Shown here: positions 36,220 to 45,608 of the stretch, piece after piece
How positions within the stretch are numbered: position 1 is the stretch's first letter
How the letters are laid out: each line of letters opens with the position of its first letter
NCBI RefSeq assembly: GCF_019056515.1
Contig: NZ_CP064873.1
Location: 3,348,001 to 3,412,000, forward strand
Direction: 5' to 3'
Length of the DNA: 64,000 bases
DNA from: Microbacterium paraoxydans
GTDB lineage: Bacteria > Actinomycetota > Actinomycetes > Actinomycetales > Microbacteriaceae
Position numbers and translations under genes: made by a program
The notes under the pieces: generated by a model
Databases searched by the model: none
The model's input: the letters and a program-made list of their open reading frames with translations, nothing else
Told to the model about the DNA's origin: nothing

Positions 36220-37710
36220 GTGTTCACGGCAACTGGAGACGACTGGGCGGACCGCGCGGCGGCGCTGTCGCTGCACACCCGCATGTTCATCGACGGCTCC
36301 TGGGAGGACGGGGCCGCCGAGCCCCTCGCACCGATCAGCCCCCGCGACGGCCGGGCACTGCCTCCGATCGCGGCCGCCTCCGCCGCCGACATCGACCGCG
36401 CGGTCCGCTCCGCCCGTGCCGCGTTCGACGCGGGCGTCTGGTCGCGCATCGCCCCCCGGGAGCGCGGCCAGCTGCTGATCGCCTTCGCGCAGAAGATCCA
36501 CGACAACGCCGAAGAACTCGCCCTCACCATCTCCCTCGAGATGGGCAAGCCCGTGCGCGAGGCGCTGCAGACCGAACTCCGCGCGGTCGTGAACTGCTTC
36601 CGCTGGTACGGCGAGGCCGCAGACAAGGTGCTCGACGAGCTCCCCGTCACCGCCCCGAACAGCCTCGCGCTCGTCACCCGCGAACCGGCCGGCGTCGTCG
36701 CCGCGGTCGTGCCGTGGAACTTCCCGCTCACGATGACGGCCTGGAAGCTCGCCCCCGCTCTCGCCGTCGGCAACAGCGTCGTCCTCAAGCCCGCCGAGCA
36801 CACCACCTTCTCGGCCCTGCGCCTGGCCGAGCTCGCCCACGAGGCCGGCCTCCCGGCCGGCGTGCTGAACGTCACCCCCGGCGCCGGCCACGTCGCCGGC
36901 CGCGCACTCGGCGAGCACCCCGATGTCGACGTCGTCACGTTCACGGGCTCGCCCGAGGTCGGCCGCCGGTTCCTCGGATACGCCGCGGCGTCGAACGGCA
37001 AGCGCGTGTGGCCGGAGCTCGGCGGCAAGACGGCGAGCCTCGTGCTCCCGGACGCCGATCTGGAGCGGGCGGTCCGGGCCACGGCCGACGGCTGCTTCTA
37101 CAACCAGGGGCAGATGTGCACGGCCTCGTCCCGGCTGCTCGTCCCCCGCGCGCACTACGACAGGGCCCTGGAGATCGCCGCCGAGGTCGCCCGCACGAGC
37201 CTTCCCGCAGACCCGTTCGACGTGTCCACGTCGATGGGGGCGATCGTCAGCGAGAAGCAGCTCGCCGGGATCGCCGGGTTCGTCGAGCGCGCGGAGGCCG
37301 ACGGCGCCGAGCTCGCGGCCGGCAGCACCGAACGGTTCTCCGCCGTCGACGGCGGCAGCTACTTCGCCCCCGTCGTGCTCGGCGTGACCCCCGCGCACGA
37401 GGTGGCGCAGCGCGAGGTCTTCGGCCCCGTGCTGTCGGTCATCGCGTACGACGACGTCGAGGACGCCCTCGCCATCGCCAACGGCACCGAGTACGGCCTC
37501 GCCGCCGCGCTGTGGAGCACCGACCTCAACGCCGTGCACACCCTCTCCCGCCGGCTGCGGGCGGGTGTCGTCTGGGTCAACTGCTTCGAGGAGGGCGACA
37601 TGACCATCCCCTTCGGCGGGGTCAAGGGCTCCGGCTTCGGGCGCGACAAGAGTCTGCACGCGATGGAGAAGTTCACCGACCTGAAGACCACGTGGATCGA
37701 GCTGTCGTGA
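36220..37710 (+). CDS. Aldehyde dehydrogenase (gamma-glutamyl-aminobutyraldehyde dehydrogenase-like)
   Basis: A 496-residue NAD(P)-dependent aldehyde dehydrogenase with a GTG start. Motifs: [20 protein letters not shown], the glutamate in WPELGGKTASLVL and the nucleophile in NQGQMCTASSRLL. The C-terminal INPFGG-type part reads MTIPFGGVKGSGFGRDKS. Its position before a gamma-glutamyl hydrolase and a polyamine-type transporter suggests it oxidises gamma-glutamyl-aminobutyraldehyde or a similar aminoaldehyde, as PuuC does. The exact substrate is inferred from context. Confidence 0.88.
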   Translation: MFTATGDDWADRAAALSLHTRMFIDGSWEDGAAEPLAPISPRDGRALPPIAAASAADIDRAVRSARAAFDAGVWSRIAPRERGQLLIAFAQKIHDNAEELALTISLEMGKPVREALQTELRAVVNCFRWYGEAADKVLDELPVTAPNSLALVTREPAGVVAAVVPWNFPLTMTAWKLAPALAVGNSVVLKPAEHTTFSALRLAELAHEAGLPAGVLNVTPGAGHVAGRALGEHPDVDVVTFTGSPEVGRRFLGYAAASNGKRVWPELGGKTASLVLPDADLERAVRATADGCFYNQGQMCTASSRLLVPRAHYDRALEIAAEVARTSLPADPFDVSTSMGAIVSEKQLAGIAGFVERAEADGAELAAGSTERFSAVDGGSYFAPVVLGVTPAHEVAQREVFGPVLSVIAYDDVEDALAIANGTEYGLAAALWSTDLNAVHTLSRRLRAGVVWVNCFEEGDMTIPFGGVKGSGFGRDKSLHAMEKFTDLKTTWIELS

Positions 37711-38465
37711 CCCGCCCGCTCATCGGCATCACCACCTGGCGCCGCGCCATCGACACCGACCTCGGCACGGGCCGCCCCGCGCACAGCCTCGGCACCGAGT
37801 ACGCCACGCCGATCGAGGCCGCCGGCGGCGCCGTCGTGCTGCTGCCGCCGACCGCCGGTGTCGACGAGGTCCTCGATCGGCTCGACGGGCTGGTGCTCTC
37901 CGGCGGGGAGGATCTGCACCCCTCGCACTACGGCGCCGAGCCCCAGGACGGGAAGTCCTACGACTCGGCCCGCGACGGCTACGAGATCGCGCTCGCCCTC
38001 GGCGCCCGGGAACGCGGCCTGCCGGTGCTGGCGATCTGCCGCGGGCTCCAGGTCTGCACCGTCGCGCTCGGCGGCTCGCTCATCGTCGACATCCCCGCCA
38101 CGGCCGACCATCACCCGGTGCGAGGAGCAGACGAGCAGCTCTCCGCCCGGCACGCCGTCGCGTTCGCGGAGGACAGCAGGCTCGCCGCGCTCTACGGGAC
38201 GACGACGCGGACCGTCAACACCATCCATCACCAGTCCGTCGACACCCCGGCCCCCGGGCTGCACCCCGTCGCCTGGGCACCCGACGGCATCGTCGAGGCC
38301 GTCGAGTCGGACGACGACTGGGCCATCTGGGCGGTGCAGTGGCACCCCGAGAAGATGACAGCCCCCGAAGAGGCCGCCGAGGAGCGCCCGCTGTTCGCGG
38401 CGTTCGTCGCGGCCGCCCGTGAACGCGCAGCGGAACCGTCCGCTGGCCAGAAAGGAACACGATGA
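37707..38465 (+). CDS. Gamma-glutamyl-GABA hydrolase-like class I amidotransferase (PuuD-like)
   Basis: A 252-residue peptidase C26-type protein starting with GTG (TRPLIGITTWRRAID). It has the oxyanion region LSGGEDLHPSHYG, the nucleophile cysteine in AICRGLQVC and the His/Glu pair in VQWHPEKM, so the catalytic triad is complete. PuuD-like enzymes free GABA from gamma-glutamyl-GABA in the putrescine pathway. It overlaps the aldehyde dehydrogenase stop by 4 bases and the next gene start by 4 bases. Confidence 0.9.
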   Translation: MTRPLIGITTWRRAIDTDLGTGRPAHSLGTEYATPIEAAGGAVVLLPPTAGVDEVLDRLDGLVLSGGEDLHPSHYGAEPQDGKSYDSARDGYEIALALGARERGLPVLAICRGLQVCTVALGGSLIVDIPATADHHPVRGADEQLSARHAVAFAEDSRLAALYGTTTRTVNTIHHQSVDTPAPGLHPVAWAPDGIVEAVESDDDWAIWAVQWHPEKMTAPEEAAEERPLFAAFVAAARERAAEPSAGQKGTR

Positions 38466-38932
38466 CCAAGCAGGTCTTCCTCGAGTACGAGAACGGCGTC
38501 CGCGCCGTCGCCACCCTGTTCGAGGACCTCGCCCCTCGCACGTGCGAGGCGATGTGGGGCGCGCTGGAGAAGCCGGTCACCATGCAGGCGATGCACGCGA
38601 TGTACGCCGGACCCGAGGTCATGGTCGGTCTTCCCGAGGAGGCCCAGAACTTCGACCCCGAGGCCGTGCCCGCGGAGAACCAGCAGGTCGTGCCCGCACC
38701 GGGTGACCTGCAGTGGTACTGGCAGCGCCCCATGCAGATGGGCGGACTGCCGTTCGAGTGGTACGAGATCGGAGTCTTCTACGATCGTGGTGCCCGTATT
38801 CTCGGCCCCCTCGGATGGACACCCGTCAACATCTGGGCCGGCATCACCGAAGGACTCGCGGAGTTCGCTCAGGAGAGCGCCGCGATCCGCATCGACGGAG
38901 CGAAGCAGCTCACCATCGGACGCCTGGTCTAG
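38462..38932 (+). CDS. DUF3830 protein, cyclophilin-like
   Basis: A 156-residue protein starting MTKQVFLEYENGVRAVATLF. The pattern EDLAPRTCEAMWGALE and the closing GLAEFAQESAAIRIDGAKQL match the DUF3830 family, which has a cyclophilin-like fold. The function of the family is not known; its genes turn up with amidohydrolases and amino-compound transporters. Here it is embedded by ATGA overlap in a polyamine-type operon, so an enzymatic role in that pathway is possible. Confidence 0.8.
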   Translation: MTKQVFLEYENGVRAVATLFEDLAPRTCEAMWGALEKPVTMQAMHAMYAGPEVMVGLPEEAQNFDPEAVPAENQQVVPAPGDLQWYWQRPMQMGGLPFEWYEIGVFYDRGARILGPLGWTPVNIWAGITEGLAEFAQESAAIRIDGAKQLTIGRLV

Positions 38933-38974
38933 GCGTCCACCCCCCGTGCTGGACCCATCCCGAAGGAGCAGTGC

Positions 38975-40057
38975 ATGAACACCCGCAGAATCCTCACCGC
39001 CGGCGCGCTCGTCGCCACCGGTGCCCTCGTCCTCGCCGGCTGCGCGTCCGGCGACGGCGAGTCCTCGTCCGGTGGTGACAAGGAGTTCGCCGGCGAGACC
39101 CTGATCGTCACGTCGTTCGGCGGAGACTGGGAGAAGGCCTTCATCGAGGCCGTCGTCGACCCGTTCGAGGAGGAGACCGGAGCGAAGGTCGAGCTGATCA
39201 CCCTGTACAGCGCCGATGCCCTCGCCCAGGTCACCGCCCAGAAGGCGAGCCCGCAGATCGATGTCGTGCACTTCTCCGGCGGACAGGAGTTCACCGCCGC
39301 CGAGCAGGGCCTCATCGCCCCGATCGCCGCCGACGACCTGTCCGCGTCGGGGGACCTCATCGACATCGCGACCGCCGGCCTCGAGCGCGGCGAGGGTCCG
39401 GTCATCCAGCTCGCGCCCATCGGGCTCGTCTACAACACCGAGGCAGACGCCCCGGCGCCGACGTCCTGGGAAGACCTCTTCGACGACGCCTACGCCGGTC
39501 ACGTCGCCCTGACGGACTTCTCGAACACCTACGGGGTGCTGTCGATGCTCCGCGTGGCCGACGCGCTCGGGGGTGGCATCGAGGACCCGTCCGCGGCCAT
39601 CGCCGACCTCGGGGCGCTGGCGTCCTCGGGCGACGCGATCGTCGTCCCCACCTCGCCGGACCTGCAGACCGCCTTCGCCCAGCGCGGCACCTGGCTGGCC
39701 CCGTACGCGATGGACTACGCGGGCACCCTGCAGGACGCGGGTCTCCCCGTCGAGTTCATCGTCCCGGAGGAGGGCGCCACCGCGTCGCTCATCACGGCGA
39801 ACGTCGTCGAGGGCCGGGACAACCCCGAGCTGGCGACGCTCTTCATCGACTACGAACTGCGCCCCGAAGCGCAGGCCGTCTTCGCGGAGAACATGCGCTA
39901 CTCCCCCGTCAACACGAAGGCCGAGCTGTCGGACGAGGCGGCCGAGGCCGTGCTCACCGGCGACGAGCTCGACGACGTCGTGGTCTACGCCCCGGGCGAC
40001 ATCGCCGCGTCGCGTCAGGCGTGGACCGATGAGTGGAATGCGCTGATCACCAAATGA
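38975..40057 (+). CDS. Substrate-binding lipoprotein, polyamine-type ABC transporter
   Basis: A 360-residue spermidine/putrescine-type binding protein. The lipobox LAGC puts the acylated cysteine at residue 23. The mature part has ETLIVTSFGGDWEKAFIEAV, LAPIGLVYNTEADAPAP and LFIDYELRPEAQAVFAENMR, typical of the PotD/PotF group. It should capture a polyamine or related cation outside the membrane. It is preceded by a GAAGGAG site and followed, with 4 bases of overlap, by the two permeases. Confidence 0.92.
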   Translation: MNTRRILTAGALVATGALVLAGCASGDGESSSGGDKEFAGETLIVTSFGGDWEKAFIEAVVDPFEEETGAKVELITLYSADALAQVTAQKASPQIDVVHFSGGQEFTAAEQGLIAPIAADDLSASGDLIDIATAGLERGEGPVIQLAPIGLVYNTEADAPAPTSWEDLFDDAYAGHVALTDFSNTYGVLSMLRVADALGGGIEDPSAAIADLGALASSGDAIVVPTSPDLQTAFAQRGTWLAPYAMDYAGTLQDAGLPVEFIVPEEGATASLITANVVEGRDNPELATLFIDYELRPEAQAVFAENMRYSPVNTKAELSDEAAEAVLTGDELDDVVVYAPGDIAASRQAWTDEWNALITK

Positions 40058-40881
40058 GCGTCCGAACCCGTAAGGAGCCCTGGCTCCTGCTCCTGCCGGC
40101 GATCGTGCTGCTCGCGCTCGCCTTCGTCACCCCGGTGGCCGGCATGCTGCTCATGAGCGTGCAATCGCCGGCAGGCGGGTTCACCCTCGACAACTTCACC
40201 CGCTTGTTCGCGAGCGAGTATCACCTCCAGGCGGCGCTGCGATCGCTCCGCCTGGGGGTGATCCAGACGGTGATCACCCTCATCATCGCCGTCCCGCTGT
40301 CGTACATCATGGCGCGCGCCGGCTCGAAGGTGCGCTCCTTCCTCCTCATCGTGGTGATCCTGCCGCTGATGACGAGCGTCGTCGTCCGCACCTTCGGCTG
40401 GGTGGTGCTCATGGGGCCGTCCGGCCTGATGATGCAGATCCCCGGCGCGGAGTTCCTCGTCGGCGGCACCCAGGGATTCCTCGGTACCGAGACCGGCGTC
40501 GTGATCGCGATGGTGCAGGTGCTGCTGCCGTTCGCCGTGCTCAGCATCCTCGGCGTCATCTCCGGCATCCGTCCGCAGCTCGAAGAGGCCGCGCGCACGC
40601 TCGGCGCCGGATTCTGGCGCACGCTGCGGCACGTCGTGCTGCCGCTGTCGGTGCCCGGCATCGTCGCCGGTGCCTCCCTGGTGTTCGTGCTCTCGGTGAG
40701 CTCCTTCATCACCCCCCGCTTCATCGGCGGCTCGCAGATCCCCGTGTTCGCACAGACGATCTACGTCGACGCGACCACCAACCTCGACTGGGCGTTCGCG
40801 GCGGCGCAGGCCGTGCTGCTGTTCGCGGGCGTGATGCTCGTGCTCGCGGCCACCTCCCGGCTCGGGAAGCAGAAGGTGTGA
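40054..40881 (+). CDS. ABC transporter permease (PotB-like)
   Basis: A 275-residue permease with six membrane helices, the first being WLLLLPAIVLLALAFVTPVAG. The coupling loop EEAARTLGAGFWRTLRHVVLPLS carries the EAA-type consensus. The periplasmic TLDNFTRLF motif after helix 1 is typical of PotB. It forms a pair with the next permease. The ATG overlaps the binding-protein stop by 4 bases. Confidence 0.92.
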   Translation: MSVRTRKEPWLLLLPAIVLLALAFVTPVAGMLLMSVQSPAGGFTLDNFTRLFASEYHLQAALRSLRLGVIQTVITLIIAVPLSYIMARAGSKVRSFLLIVVILPLMTSVVVRTFGWVVLMGPSGLMMQIPGAEFLVGGTQGFLGTETGVVIAMVQVLLPFAVLSILGVISGIRPQLEEAARTLGAGFWRTLRHVVLPLSVPGIVAGASLVFVLSVSSFITPRFIGGSQIPVFAQTIYVDATTNLDWAFAAAQAVLLFAGVMLVLAATSRLGKQKV

Positions 40882-41684
40882 CCATGGTCCGTTCCGTCCC
40901 GATCCTCGGCCGTATCCTCGCGATCCTCCTCGGCGTCATCGTGACGCTGTACATGCTCGTCCCGTTGCTCGTCGTCGCCGGCGCCTCGGTGGGCGAGAAC
41001 CGCTTCCTCACGTTCCCCGGCCAGGGCTTCACGCTCGACTGGTACGTGGAGGCCCTCACCTCCGACACCTACCTGGAACCGTTCCGTCTGAGCCTCGTGG
41101 TGGGTGTGACGGTCGCGATCCTCGCCGCCGCCATCGGCACCGCGGCCGCCCTCGCGCTGACGCGGTTCCGCGTTCCGGGAGGCGCGGCGATCCAGGCGCT
41201 GCTGATGTCGCCGCTGACGATCCCCACGATCATCCTCGCGATCGGCGCCCTCTCCATCGCCTCGCTCACGATCGGCTCCCCGAATGTGGGCGTGCTCATC
41301 GCGATCCACGTGGTCATCGCGATCCCCTACGTCATGCGCACCGTGACCGGCGTGATGACCCGTGCCGACCACTTCACCGAGGAGGCCGCGCGCACCCTCG
41401 GCGCCGGCACCTGGAACCGCTACCGGCTCGTGGTGCTGCCCATCGCGCGTCCTGGCATCGCGGCCGGAGCGTTCTTCGCCTTCAACATCTCGTTCGACGA
41501 TGCGGTCATCGCCCTCTTCCTGCGCACCCCGCAGCTGGAGACCCTGCCCATCGCCATCTACGGCCAGCTGGAGTTCAGCACGTCGCCCACCGTGGCGGCC
41601 GTCTCGACCCTGATGGTCCTGCTCACCGTCGTCCTCATGATCGTCCTCGAACGCATCATCGGCCTGGGAAGGTTGTTCGTCTGA
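40878..41684 (+). CDS. ABC transporter permease (PotC-like)
   Basis: A 268-residue permease with six helices and the coupling motif EEAARTLGAGTWNRYRLVVLPIARPGI. The N-terminal loop FPGQGFTLDWYVEAL is typical of PotC proteins. A GTG at 40878 overlaps the previous stop (GTGA); an ATG two codons later is an alternative start. The last base of its TGA stop is the first base of the ATPase ATG. Confidence 0.92.
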   Translation: MTMVRSVPILGRILAILLGVIVTLYMLVPLLVVAGASVGENRFLTFPGQGFTLDWYVEALTSDTYLEPFRLSLVVGVTVAILAAAIGTAAALALTRFRVPGGAAIQALLMSPLTIPTIILAIGALSIASLTIGSPNVGVLIAIHVVIAIPYVMRTVTGVMTRADHFTEEAARTLGAGTWNRYRLVVLPIARPGIAAGAFFAFNISFDDAVIALFLRTPQLETLPIAIYGQLEFSTSPTVAAVSTLMVLLTVVLMIVLERIIGLGRLFV

Positions 41685-42727
41685 TGACAACGCTCACCAT
41701 CACTGCACTCACCAAGGACTTCAAGGGGACGAAGGTGCTCAAGGGCATCGACCTCTCGATGCGGTCCGGCGAGTTCGTCTCGCTCCTCGGGCCTTCGGGC
41801 TGCGGGAAGACGACGCTGCTCCGCTGCATCGCCGGGCTCGAGTCGCCGACGAGCGGCACGATCGAGATCGCGGGGCAGGACGTCACGAAGCTGCCGCCCG
41901 AGAAGCGTCACCTCGGCATGATGTTCCAGAGCTATGCGCTCTTCCCGCACATGAGCGTCGCCGAGAACGTGCGCTTCGGGCTGCGGATGTCGGGCGAGAA
42001 GTCGAAGACGGAGCAGAAGGAGCTCGCCGTCCGGGCGCTGGAGCGTGTGCAGATGGGCCACCTCGCCGATCGCATGCCCGCGCAGCTCTCCGGCGGACAG
42101 CAGCAGCGCGTGGCCCTGGCCCGCGCCATCGCGTTCGAGCCGCGCGTGCTCCTGCTCGACGAGCCGCTGTCGAACCTCGATGCGCGTCTGCGCGAGGACA
42201 TGCAGGTCGAGCTCAAGGAACTGCACCGCACGCTCGGTCTCACGACCGTGTTCGTCACGCACGACCAGGAGGAGGCGATGAGCCTCTCCGACCGGATCGT
42301 GCTCATGAACGGCGGGATCATCGAACAGGAGAGTGCGCCGGCGGAGCTGTACAGCGCCCCGCTCACGCCCTTCGCCGCCGACTTCATCGGTGCCGCGAAC
42401 CTCCTTCCCGCCACGCGCTCCGGCGCGATCGCGACCCTCGACGGCACCTCCGTGCAGGTCCCGCTCACGGGCGCCGGACCGGACGGCTCCGGCGAGGTCG
42501 TGCTCCGGCAGGAGGATCTGCATCTGTCGCCCGCGGCGGGTCCGGGTGCCCCCGTCCCGGTCGAGGTCATCGCGCACGTCTACCGCGGCGCCGACGTCGT
42601 CTACATCGTCGAACTCGCGGGGCGCCGCCTCCGCGTGGTCCGTCCCCGGCACGAGGACCCGCTCCCCGAGGGCGCGGCCGGTCTCGGCTGGCGTGACGGC
42701 GCCGTCCTCTGGATCCCCGCCGCCTGA
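41684..42727 (+). CDS. ABC transporter ATPase (PotA-like)
   Basis: A 347-residue ATPase of the spermidine/putrescine group with Walker A GPSGCGKT, signature LSGGQQQRVALARAI, Walker B LLLDEPLSNLDARLR and H-loop VTHDQEEAM. Residues from about 240 form a TOBE-type regulatory domain (FIGAANLLPATRSG, VLRQEDLHLSP). It energises the two permeases upstream and is the last gene of the operon; an 86-bp repeat element follows. Confidence 0.94.
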   Translation: MTTLTITALTKDFKGTKVLKGIDLSMRSGEFVSLLGPSGCGKTTLLRCIAGLESPTSGTIEIAGQDVTKLPPEKRHLGMMFQSYALFPHMSVAENVRFGLRMSGEKSKTEQKELAVRALERVQMGHLADRMPAQLSGGQQQRVALARAIAFEPRVLLLDEPLSNLDARLREDMQVELKELHRTLGLTTVFVTHDQEEAMSLSDRIVLMNGGIIEQESAPAELYSAPLTPFAADFIGAANLLPATRSGAIATLDGTSVQVPLTGAGPDGSGEVVLRQEDLHLSPAAGPGAPVPVEVIAHVYRGADVVYIVELAGRRLRVVRPRHEDPLPEGAAGLGWRDGAVLWIPAA

Positions 42728-42735
42728 GCCACCCC

Positions 42736-42821
42736 GCGCACAGCTTCGGAGATCAGCCCCGACGCGCCGTGCGGCCACCCCGCACGACGGCGTGGCGGCC
42801 GCGATCTCCGAAGCTGTGCCC
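42736..42821. repeat. 86-bp structured intergenic repeat, copy B
   Basis: GCACAGCTTCGGAGATC (42738-42754) pairs perfectly with 42803-42819. Inner GACGCGCC and GGCGTG motifs and the total length match copy A at 32173. The 20-nt centre differs in sequence but again forms a hairpin (GTGCGG/CCGCAC). This copy lies between two convergent genes. Confidence 0.8.
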
Positions 42822-42836
42822 GTCCGACCGGGCAGC

Positions 42837-43643
42837 TCAGACCCGGCGGGTCAGCACGAGACGGAGGGTCACGGCGAGGATCGTCGACACCACGATCCAG
42901 CCGAAGGCCGTGCCCAGGGCCACGAAGAACGAGGCCTGATCGGTGGCGCCGGCCACGTTCCCGTAGTTGATCGCGCCGTGGGCCCCGATCGCCACCAGGA
43001 GTCCGGCGAGCGCGAGGAGCGGGCGCGACCAGGCGCGTCGGGCGTCGAGAGCGAGACCGAGCGCCGCGCCGGTCCAGATCGTGAGCGCGGCATGGGTGGG
43101 GAAGGTCAGGGTGCGGACGATCCACGTCGCGATGCCGGAACCGAGATCGTTCGCCGCGATGTCCGCCGCGATCGCGGAGGCGTCCTCCACCGCTGCGAAA
43201 CCGACGCCGACCAGGGCCCCGACCATCGCGCCGAAGAGCACGCCGCGCAGCCCGATCCGCCGTGCGAGCAGAAGGATGAGCAGCACCCCGAGGCCCTTCC
43301 CCACCTCCTCCACGACGGGCGTCAGCACCCACATCGTGGGGATCGCCTCCCGGAGGATGCCCTGATCGTCCACGTACATCGCCTGCTCGGCAGACCACGC
43401 GCCGATCCCGGTGGCGAGGAGCACGGCCGCGCCGGCGCCCCAGGCGAGGGCGAGCAGGGACGACCCCCATGACCGCGCACCCCGCGGAGCGATCCAGCGG
43501 GCGACGAACGTCGTCACGGCTGCCGCGGGCAGAACGGCGGCGAGACACAGGAGGAAGACGGGGCCGGATTCGATCGTGAACAGCACGATCGCGAGTGCCA
43601 GCGGGAGGAGGAAGACGGCGAGCACCACGGGGCGGCGAGTCAC
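42837..43643 (-). CDS. PrsW-like intramembrane metalloprotease
   Basis: A multi-spanning membrane protein of about 268 residues from a GTG start. The PrsW active-site pattern is present: VVEEVGKGLGVL (EExxK), FAAVEDASAI (FxxxE) and FPTHAALT with the third-motif histidine. PrsW-family enzymes cut membrane proteins such as anti-sigma factors. No anti-sigma factor is next to it, so its target is unknown. The start is uncertain, since the frame stays open to 43829 but overlaps the divergent phospholipase gene. Confidence 0.78.
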   Translation of the reverse strand: MTRRPVVLAVFLLPLALAIVLFTIESGPVFLLCLAAVLPAAAVTTFVARWIAPRGARSWGSSLLALAWGAGAAVLLATGIGAWSAEQAMYVDDQGILREAIPTMWVLTPVVEEVGKGLGVLLILLLARRIGLRGVLFGAMVGALVGVGFAAVEDASAIAADIAANDLGSGIATWIVRTLTFPTHAALTIWTGAALGLALDARRAWSRPLLALAGLLVAIGAHGAINYGNVAGATDQASFFVALGTAFGWIVVSTILAVTLRLVLTRRV

Positions 43644-43764
43644 GAAAGGGGCGGTTTCGGAGGGACGACCGCGGAATGCACTCCCCGATCCTTCCAGACC
43701 CGTTCCGCGACATTCCTGGGACACCGGAATGCTGCACTGGCTCGCGCGGTCATAGGATCGCGGC

Positions 43765-45527
43765 ATGGTCGACGACGACAAACCCTCCGGCGCCTCTCCC
43801 CGCGACCCCTCCCGGCGCGGATTCCTCACCGTGGGCGGTGCCGCCCTGGCCGGAGCGGTGATCGGGGGCGCGGGAGGAGCGGCGATCGGGGCCTCCGTTG
43901 CCGGGGCCGGAGGCCGGGACGGCTTCGCCGACGATCCGGATCCGTTCGCCGCACTCGCGCCCCGCTCGGAGCCCGGCTTCGATCACGTGGTCGTGGTGAT
44001 GGGCGAGAACCGCTCCTTCGACAACCTCCTCGGCTACCTCCACACCGCCGAGACGCTGCCGGCGGGCGAGACCTTCGAAGGTCTCGCGTTCGGCACCCAC
44101 AGCAACACCGCCCCGGACGGCACGGTGGTGGAGGCGCACGTCTACCGGGGGGACACGGATCGCATCATGAGCCTCCCCGATCCGGACCCGGGTGAGGAGT
44201 ACCCGCACGTCAACACGCAGATCTTCGGCACCGTCGATCCGAAGACCAACGCCGACCTGTTCGTCGACGAGATGACCACGCCCTTCAACGCCCCCACCCA
44301 CGGGGAGAAGGCGACGATGTCCGGGTTCCTCGAGGACTACATCATCAACTTCCGCCGACTGCGCGACGGGAAGGAGCCGAGCCTGGACGAAGCGCGGCAC
44401 ATCATGGGCTCGTTCTCGCCGGAGATGCTCCCGGTGCTCTCCACCCTCGCCGCCGAGTTCGCCGTGTTCGACCACTGGTACGCCGGAGTGCCCTCCCAGA
44501 CCTTCTGCAACCGCTCCTTCTTCCACGCCTCGACCTCGCACGGCTTCGTGACGAATCAGGGGGCGGCGGCTACCGGAAGTGGCTCGACGCCCCGGCCGCA
44601 CCGACGGTGTTCAACCGCCTGGAAGACCGCAAGGTGAGCTGGCGGATCTACATCGACAAGCTCCAGCTGGTCTCCTTCACGGGGATGCTGCATGCGGCGG
44701 TGCTCGAGAAGTACTGGCGCACGGATCATTTCGGCACCATGGAGGACTTCTACGCCGACGCGAAGAACGGCACGCTCCCGGCGTACGCGTTCATCGAACC
44801 CCGGATGGTCTACGACCACAACGACTTCCATCCGCCGTTCGGGAAGCCGCGGGAGAGCGTGGTCGACGGCGAGCCCGTGTTCGACAGCGCCATCTCCGAT
44901 GTGCGGGCGGGCGATCGGCTCATCCACGACATCTACGAGGCCGTGCGCACGAGCGCGACGCCCGGCGGCTCGAACGCCGTGAACACCCTGCTGCTCATCA
45001 CCTTCGACGAGCACGGCGGCTGTTACGACCACGTGCCGCCGCCCGCGGCCACGAAACCCACGAAGGACGCCGGCGCCGGGGAGATGGGTTTCACGTTCGA
45101 CCGGCTCGGCTGTCGTGTCCCGGCGATCGCGGTGTCGGCGTACACGCGGCGCGGCACGATCATCCACGACGAGATGCACCACGGATCGGTCACGGCCACG
45201 CTGTCGCGCCTGCACGGCCTGGAGCCGCTGAACGACCGGGACCAATCGGCCAACACGCTGCTCAACGTCGTGAACCTCGACAAGCCGCGGCACCCGGCCG
45301 ACTGGCCCGTCACCACACCCGCGTACACCCCGCCGAACCCCGAAGACGGCACCCCGCAGCCGAACGACGCGGATCACCTCAAGCCGCTCACGCCTCCCGC
45401 CCGCGGCCTGCTCGGGCTCCTTCTCGCCCGCTACGGCGCGCCGGGCGAGAAGGAACCCGAGACCTTCGCCGACGCGTTCCGGCTCCTCCACGAGCACGGC
45501 GAGGAGCTGTTCGGCCCTCCGCTCTGA
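43765..45527 (+). pseudogene. Phospholipase C / acid phosphatase-type phosphoesterase, interrupted by a frameshift
   Basis: Two consecutive frames together make one alkaline-phosphatase-superfamily phosphoesterase of about 587 residues. The first part has a Tat signal (SRRGFLTVGG) and the metal/nucleophile motif VVMGENRSFDNLLGYLH; the second has FIEPRMVYDHNDFHPP and the metal-binding FDEHGGCYDHVPPP. The frame is lost in a run of five Gs at 44559-44563; one extra G would restore GGYRKWLDAPAAP and join the halves. The first frame ends at 44637 without the C-terminal metal ligands. Either the gene is broken, or it is phase-variable, or the base is a sequencing error. Confidence 0.88.
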
Positions 45528-45543
45528 CGCCGCACTTCCGCAC

Positions 45544-45578
45544 GAGGTCGCAGGGATTCACGGAGTCCCCGCGACCTC
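45544..45578. terminator. Convergent stem-loop between phospholipase and reductase genes
   Basis: GAGGTCGCAGGGA (45544-45556) faces 45566-45578 with 12 of 13 positions paired and a 9-nt loop, in the 81-bp gap between two convergent genes. Confidence 0.7.
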
Positions 45579-45608
45579 GGTGCGATTCTGCGACCGCGCG
45601 CCGGCGCC

